NCBI GenBank assembly: GCA_026419785.1
Contig: JAODTK010000345.1
Coordinates: 124,001-188,000 of the forward strand
Origin: Sclerodactyla briareus
Taxonomy: Eukaryota > Echinodermata > Holothuroidea > Dendrochirotida > Sclerodactylidae
Reading direction: 5' to 3'
DNA: 64,000 bases
A model generated the notes under the pieces. That model saw only the letters and a program-made list of their open reading frames with translations. It did not search any database and was not told the DNA's origin. The translations under genes were made by a program, and so were the position numbers. Below are positions 57,990-64,000 of this stretch, one piece after another; within the stretch, counting starts at the first letter, position 1, and each line of letters opens with the position of its first letter.

Positions 57990-59640
57990 AACTATGCGTA
58001 TGTGATTCCTTGCTATTTTTTTTGTAAACAAAATGTAACAGAAGGAGACTTTCAAGATCACTAAAATCTGAATAATCAATTCTGAACATTGGCTGTTGAG
58101 TCGGTTTCAAGTAACATGTCCCCTTCTTTGGTCTTCAACCACATGCAAATGATACTTGCTGTCTATAATCTCAAAATGAAGCGTGCACCGCGGAGTGGTA
58201 ACAACATATATGTTCACTCAGAACTGACAAGTACCAGAATCATTTAAAAATTACGACTTTCTTGATCAAGGAACAGTGTGCCACAAAAACCATCGCGAAT
58301 AGGACGGTTCTAATTTGGTTTTGTTGTCAGCGACCCCCTGGCCATTAGTAGTACTAGGCTCAGTTCTAGTAGAGTCGATCAAAATGGAAAGGCCTGCACC
58401 GCCAGTGGCATGATCAGCAGGCAGGCGAGTAGCCAGGATTGTCAAGAAGAGGAGTATTTGTATGAAGGACTATCTAAACATAGCGCCACAATTACTTGGC
58501 GCGAAGCGTACCGAAATTTTTGGGCCAAATAAGCCTCCCAATTCGCAGGAGATGGCACATCCGAGGCCAGCGTATCCATGCATCCGTTTATTTAGAATTT
58601 CATATTCTAGAGATTGACTTTTGTCATCACAGCACATGTTAAAATACATGCAACACCTTTCTTTTGTTATTTGTTCATGTTGCCTTCCGCAGAACGACAG
58701 AAGTTCAATTGATACGAGGCGCAGGACAAAGGACCGGAATAGGGTGTTGTAGCGATGTAATATTTTGGTCCTTAGTGTGTGAATTGCGCTCATGGACTGG
58801 AGAGGAAAAACAGCCGGGCTTTATTGTTACATCGATAAGCTGTTATTATTTAACCTGCCTGTTCTTCTCTATTTTCTGTCGATGTCTGCTGAATGTCATT
58901 TAAAATAACGCCTATTTATTGAAAAGTCATGGTTTAAATATCTAGCTAACTGCCACCCAGTAAGTTAATAAATTAAGCAAAATTAAGCAAAATTGATCAT
59001 GTGGTGTGAGAAGCATAGGTTCGTCCCATATGTGCAAGATTAGAAAATCATTTCTCATAACTATTCCTTGTTCAATTAACCCTTGGATTTTTTTTTAAAG
59101 GGGGATTTCAATGGCTGCTGCCCTTCCGCAGTTTTGCCAGTACTACCAGCATAGTCGATCCAATGTCTTATTCTACGGCGCGCGATAGCAGCTCTGGTTC
59201 AACCCGGCCGAACAGTAGGGGCTCCCTTTTTTTTTTTTTTACCTCTGTGTGGATTTTGCCAGCTTAGGCGCGGTGGGCTTCGCTGTTGTAGCTGTAACAT
59301 GCCTCGCGGTCGTGACACTATGTAATGGGCACTACTATGCTGCAGTAGTGGTATTACAGTTCCTCGGAAACAGCTGCAGCGAAGCCGCGTCAAATCCCCC
59401 AGAAGCAAGTCAACTCGTAAAATTATTCATTCGCTTCAAACATGAAATAAACCTTGTAAAGCTCCTGAAATATAGGTCCCGATAATAAATCCCCAGGAAT
59501 CAGCGAAAAAATCCTCGCAAAATCAACACCAATTCCGTCAGAAAATGAAAAGAGAATGCGAAAGTAGCTGTACTAATAGGATCTCTCATCTTAAGAGTGT
59601 GACACACGCCCATCATTTCTCCATTGACTTACACACTAAA
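57990..59640. other. No gene recognised; repeat remnants
   Basis: Positions 58430-58525 carry GTAGCCAGGATTGTC and the AGCGCCACAATTACTTGGCG / GAAGCGTACCGAAATTTTT words of the G-run family. A T14 run lies at 59228-59241 next to an Ala/Val-rich hydrophobic frame (59249-59485) with no family resemblance. Confidence 0.4.
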
Positions 59641-59659
59641 TTGGGGTCCAACAACTTTC

Positions 59660-59974
59660 TCAGCCATCAAGGCACCTCCAGAAGTTTTGCCTTGCAAATC
59701 GCCATACACTGCTGTGAAGCAGAGAGTACCCATTCCAACAATGCGCAATTCGATTACCATGACCTGTCTCTTTTGAGCTAGTAGGGCGATCTATTTTAGC
59801 AAGGTATTTTCGACTCAATTTTCCGACAGACACTCGAGGAGAGCCTATTTTGGTCCAAGAATTTCCAAAACAGCCAAAGTGACCAATTCCATGAACTTTT
59901 CGAGTTTCTGACGCTGACCAACCCCCTCTCAATAATTCGTAAGAATATCCGCATTTACTACATTTACTTTCCAC
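59660..59974 (-). other. Open frame of 104 codons, unknown
   Basis: Minus-strand frame starting MESKCSKCGYSYELL with a CxxC pair, then rich in Gly, Ser, Trp and Lys. No partner CxxC, no splice context and no homologue in the window. Probably chance; listed because the frame is compact and non-repetitive. Confidence 0.12.
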
Positions 59975-60088
59975 AAAGCAGCAGATGTAGCCTAATAATA
60001 TATCGACCTAATTCGGAGTATGAATCTTCAAGCGAATATGATATTGCACAATATGCTTCGGAGATGCACAAACGAATACATGTAGCAA

Positions 60089-62807
60089 CTAGAAAGTGTC
60101 GGGCGGGTAAACAGACAGACGTATATATCCCGGCATCTCTTCTTCAAGACATTTGTGAACATTAACCGGACAAGCTATCGTGGAACGAAACATTTATGGA
60201 CTGTGGAGCGACAACGGTTAACAGGTGAGTGGTGCATTCCCATAATGCACTTGTTGATTGTGTATGAGGCACCCCTACAGCCCCGGACAAGGTGCGTCCT
60301 TAAATAAGCAAAATTAATCAAGATTCGACCTTAAAAAACCACATGACCACCCGCACGAGGTAAATTCGGTCAGAGGTCACAACCCACATGCGGTCACAGT
60401 ATACCAATCACAATGGTGAACCATCCAGCCTTCCGCAGATAGTTCAAATTTCTCCGATTATAGCCCAGAAAATCCGTTTTTTGACCCCGAAGTGACCTCG
60501 AATGACTTTAATGATATGACAGATTATATTATTATCGAGACCTTGTACTTTCATTTGACTACCTCCCCGTTCCTAGGAGCATTTTGCAACCTGATGAACA
60601 CACCCCGTGCTATTTGCCGAAAAAGTACTAAAATACATGCTGACCCTAAGATGGACCCTCCATAACCTTCATTGACATGGCGGTTTTATGGAAATTGTTA
60701 CACTCCATGTGATCATCCACTCTAGAAGCATAATTGCTTCCAATGAACATGTCCATGTTTATTGCGAAGAAAGGGTATAAAATTGACCTTTGGATACCCC
60801 ATTGTAACTACCAAAGTCAGTGTCCGATCGAAGCGGGAGTTGTTTCCTTCCATAAACACACAACAGCTCTATCACATCTCGCAACAATACCATTTTCAAG
60901 TATTTTTTTGTGCCTGCACCTCCTTGAATAAGCACTTTATTCAAGATTCGACCTTTAACCACATGACGCAACCCGACAGAGGTCAATTCAGGTCAGAGGT
61001 CACACACAGCCAGGTCAACAATTATATCACATGGTGAACCATGCCAGCCTTCGCAGATATTTCATTCCTATTCTCCGTTACCCACAAACATTTTTGACCC
61101 CTACGTGACCTCGATGACCTTTAATGCCTATGACAGGTTTTTTGAGAATTGTTACTTTCCATGTGATACAATCCACTCCTGGAGCAATTTGCATCTGGAT
61201 GAACACAAGCCTGCTATTGGCGAAAAGTACTAAAATCAGTTTTTGACCCCTAAGCAGACCTCTCAATGACCTTCAATGACATGGCGGACTTTATGAAATT
61301 GTTACACTCCATGTGATTCCTCCATCCTAGAAGCATATTGCATTCCAATGAACATGTCCAATGTATTGCGAAAAAAGGTATAAAATTGAACTTTGACCCC
61401 TTGTAACTACCAAAGTAAAGTGTCTGATCGAAGCGGGGAGTTGGTTCCTTCCTAAAACACACAAGCCTATCACATATCCAAAATAACCAGTTCTATTTTT
61501 TTTTGCCCGATAACTCCTTAAATAAGCACATTTATTCAAGATTCGACCTTTAAAAAAACCACATGCCCACCCGACAGGTCAAATCAGGTCAGAGGTCATC
61601 AACAGTGCAGGTCAACACTTATAATCACATGGGGAACCATCCACCTTCTCAATTTCAATTCTCCGATTATATCCAAAAAACAGTTTTTGACCCCTAAGTG
61701 ACCTCGAATGACCTTTAATGATATGCAGTTTTTAATGAGAATTGTTACTCCCATGTGATACATCCACTCCTAGGAGCATTTTCGCATTTCTTGATGAACA
61801 CACCATAGCTATTGCCGAAAAAGGTCTAAAATCAGTTTTTTTTTCCCCCTAAGTGACCTTTAATACCTTCCAATGAATGGCGGTTGTCATGAAGATTGTT
61901 ACACTCCATGTGATGCTCACCCCTAGGAGCATTTTGCATTCCAATGGAACATGTCCAATGTTATGCGAACAAAACGCATTAAACCCATGAATTTTGAATA
62001 TCAGGACAACTATATGCAAATTAGTCCCACAAATTACCCTTGCAGTGATCTTGATGCTATTGAATAAATTTATCAGGACTGGTAGTAGCGGGTCCTATTC
62101 ACAAGTTCGTCAAAATTACTAAAAGTTGAGAAAATAATGCATTAATTATTCTAATTATGCTAACGAATATGTAAATAAAACCTTAATGACCTTCAGTGAT
62201 TTCACGCAATTGAATAAATTATCGGGACTGTTAGAAGGTCCTACTCACCAAGTTTCGTGAGAATCCAACAAAGTTTATAAATTTGCCTAATTGCCAATTG
62301 GGCCAACTATTATGCAAATTAGTCATGCAAGATGACCCCAGTGACCTCGGCCACATTAGGAAAATTCATGGCACTGAATAGTTGGCCTATTCACCAAGTT
62401 CATGAAAATCCAATGCAGTGTGAAATTATCAATACATTATGCTATTAATTAGGCTACTGGCTAAAGAAATGCAAACTTGACCTCGGATGACCTTGAAATT
62501 GTCGCCAGTTTTTCGGCTCCAACAAACTACCCACAACCATCACGTTTCGTGAAATCGCACGAACTTGAAAATTTTGCGACACAACCTGGCAAAATGAGGG
62601 CAACAAAACGGTATACGATATAGCCCATTTTCGAACTTATCCGAGATTTTACTCATACGGACATGTGTACCAAGTTTTGGGTCAATCGGATAAACTGTTA
62701 AAGAATGAGAGCCTAACGCCTAAAGTTTCCGGCGCGGCGGAGACGGCGGGCACACGGCCAAAACCATAAGATCCCCGAACACTTATCAATGTTGCGGGGA
62801 TTCATAA
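60089..62807 (-). mobile_element. Helitron-like non-autonomous element, copy 3 (expanded)
   Basis: On the minus strand it begins TGA|TTATGAATCCCCG with a subterminal palindrome ATCCCCGCAAC...GTTCGGGGAT, followed by GGTTTTGGCCGTGTGCCCGC and a CCGCCGCGCCGG stretch like copy 1. It ends near 60.09 kb with TATATACGTCTG...GTTTACCCGCC...TTCTAG followed by a host T. The terminal hairpin is decayed on one arm, but the surrounding words match copy 1. The core is enlarged by the tandem array at 60.3-62.0 kb. No protein encoded. Confidence 0.65.
60300..61995. repeat. ~610-bp tandem array, about 2.7 units
   Basis: The unit start TTRAATAAGCA...TTCAAGATTCGACCTT occurs at 60300, 60924 and 61518 (spacing 624 and 594). 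Each unit holds GGTCAGAGGTCA, CCATGTGAT...CACTCCTAGGAGCATTTTGC and CTAGAAGCATA...CCAATGAACATGTCC. The last two are diverged ~150-bp half-units with TTGTTACTYCATGTGAT and GACCTTTAATGA in common, so each unit has internal duplication. Confidence 0.9.
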
Positions 62808-63130
62808 TCACTGACCCAGTGTAGAGTTTTGTGTCCTAGTGTGAAAAATTAATCACCCAAATCAATAGTGGAATTCTGAACACCATACCTAGAAATTTAT
62901 TATGCGCGAAGTAAACATAGTCGCTTCAGCAAAGTCCCTAATTATCATGTTTATACCCGAGCTTGTTATCAATGGAGTCCTCCGGACCAAGACCAGCTGC
63001 GATTCTAAGGAGTGAAACCTTGCTGCAAAGGTTTCACTTAATTATACGCCTCGTGTTATGCTTCCGCCCGTAGGTGCTTCAGCTGACTAAGAAAGTTCTT
63101 AGTCGGAAATTGTAGAGGTTCCAGTTTCTG
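62808..63130. other. No gene recognised
   Basis: Anonymous DNA between Helitron-like copy 3 and the LINE copy. A hairpin-like TGAAACCTTGCTGCAAAGGT / TTTCA occurs near 63015-63038. Confidence 0.35.
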
Positions 63131-64000
63131 GTGTGGAAGGACACCGGCAAATCTCGCCTATTCTTTTCGAAGAGTGCCTGAGTAACGAGGCAGGGGTGAG
63201 AATTCCTGCTTCGTGGCAACGCTGTAAATTGGACATTCGACTTAGTCTTCTCGCAAAGAGTTATAAAATGAGTGCAATAGCCGTCATGGAAATGTTGTTC
63301 TGTCTAAGAGTGCGAATGCGTTCAAGAACAGTCTTGGCTTATTTTCAAAGGATTGTGAGCGAATTCGTCAGGCATCTGGGCTATTCTTCTATGCGAAAAC
63401 GCGCACAAAGGTTACTTTCGTCAGTCATGAACCCCCTGCCGATGGTGCAATGCTTAAATTAGAAATAGCTCCAGGTATGCATTGGAGCCGAGAGGGCCAT
63501 GAGAGCAAATCAACAACCGTTTCCTTCTGCGACTGCAAGAATTATCAGGCTGAATATTCAGATAGTGCCCATGACATTTCTGTACTCCAGTTCATCAGAT
63601 ATAAACTTACACGACCCCTGTTATCCAACCACGAGGCGCAATGCGTGCGAGCAAATGAATTTCCCTCCGCCAGTCACACATCAGCCTTCCCTATCCCTAA
63701 GTATCAAGAACAGCTAGGGAGACTTCAGCCCCGCCCCAGCTCATCAATCAGTAGATACTACACAGTACTCTGCCTTCACAACAAATTAAATGAACACTAA
63801 TTATTATTTCGTGGAAGAACTGGTTCGAAGACAACGTCAGGCGCGGTCCTACCATCATCAAAATAGTGCTCCTCAAATCAGCAGAAGAGGCTTTCTCCAG
63901 TTCCACGAAGGGCAATGGTCATCGTCTCTTTCGGTTGAAGGAGTTGTTTTTTAATGATAAACATTGACCGGGTGCAGTCCTTCAGTTGAGGCAATGTCTT
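63131..64000 (+). mobile_element. CR1-type LINE, copy 2 (3' part, runs off the window)
   Basis: RT C-terminus (RCKLDIRLSLLAKSYKMSAI, CLRVRMRSRTVLAYF frames) and 3' UTR collinear with 52005-52190 and 52805-53351, but lacking the ~600 bases between. The last bases of the window (ACCGGGTGCAGTCCTTCAG) still match 53.33 kb, so the element continues beyond 64000. Confidence 0.8.

Overview
The window is metazoan nuclear DNA dominated by transposable elements and tandem repeats. It contains only one gene-like feature I can assign to a family. Signs of an animal genome are degenerate non-LTR retrotransposons of the L2/CR1 type, tRNA-derived SINEs, hAT-like and Helitron-like non-autonomous elements, a (CATA)n microsatellite, and a spliced rhodopsin-type GPCR. 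Scattered TAGGCCTAC-like words and the repeat mix suggest a marine invertebrate, perhaps an echinoderm; this is an impression, not a demonstration. No bacterial operon, phage or CRISPR structure is present. Repeat copies differ by many single-base indels, so either the copies are old or the assembly is noisy. This breaks every reading frame that can be followed.

Layout. 0-9 kb: anonymous DNA with several G-run elements whose ends look like hAT termini (CAGGGGCG...). 9-16 kb: a TAAA microsatellite, a diverged repeat pair (9.95/11.65 kb), a lone copy of the unit later found in tandem (14.17 kb) and a tRNA-derived SINE (14.9 kb). 16.7-25.4 kb: the most structured part. A 1.17-kb tandem array (3.7 copies, '+') meets, at a fold-back junction near 21.10 kb, an array of ~425-bp units ('-'-like) that share a segment with it in inverted orientation. 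The second array is interrupted by a 1,047-bp Helitron-like element and by an L2-type LINE that itself carries a hAT-like MITE. 25.6-28.2 kb: two LINE fragments. 29.4-29.9 kb: a local tandem duplication. 31.7-32.25 kb: two SINE copies in inverted orientation. 32.27-35.1 kb: GPCR remnant on the minus strand, with a probable 2.2-kb intron holding the (CATA)n tract. 36 kb: second copy of the hAT-like MITE. 39.26-42.44 kb: an anonymous ~2.2-kb repeat flanked by two different minisatellites; a second copy lies at 47.6-49.7 kb. 45.2-45.9 kb: second Helitron-like copy. 49.7-53.35 kb: CR1-type LINE, with its 3' part repeated at 63.2-64 kb. 54-58 kb: three weak minus-strand exon candidates. 60.1-62.8 kb: third Helitron-like copy, expanded internally by a ~610-bp tandem array.

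The best-supported observation is a non-autonomous Helitron-like family. All three copies share a 3' terminus related to a GC-rich hairpin followed by YTAG and a flanking T. They also share a 5' subterminal CCCC-rich region, palindromic in two copies. The 21.6-kb copy sits in a tandem repeat whose uninterrupted sister units give the empty site. The second main observation is the fold-back, multiply invaded repeat locus at 16.7-25.4 kb. No new protein-based system could be supported.
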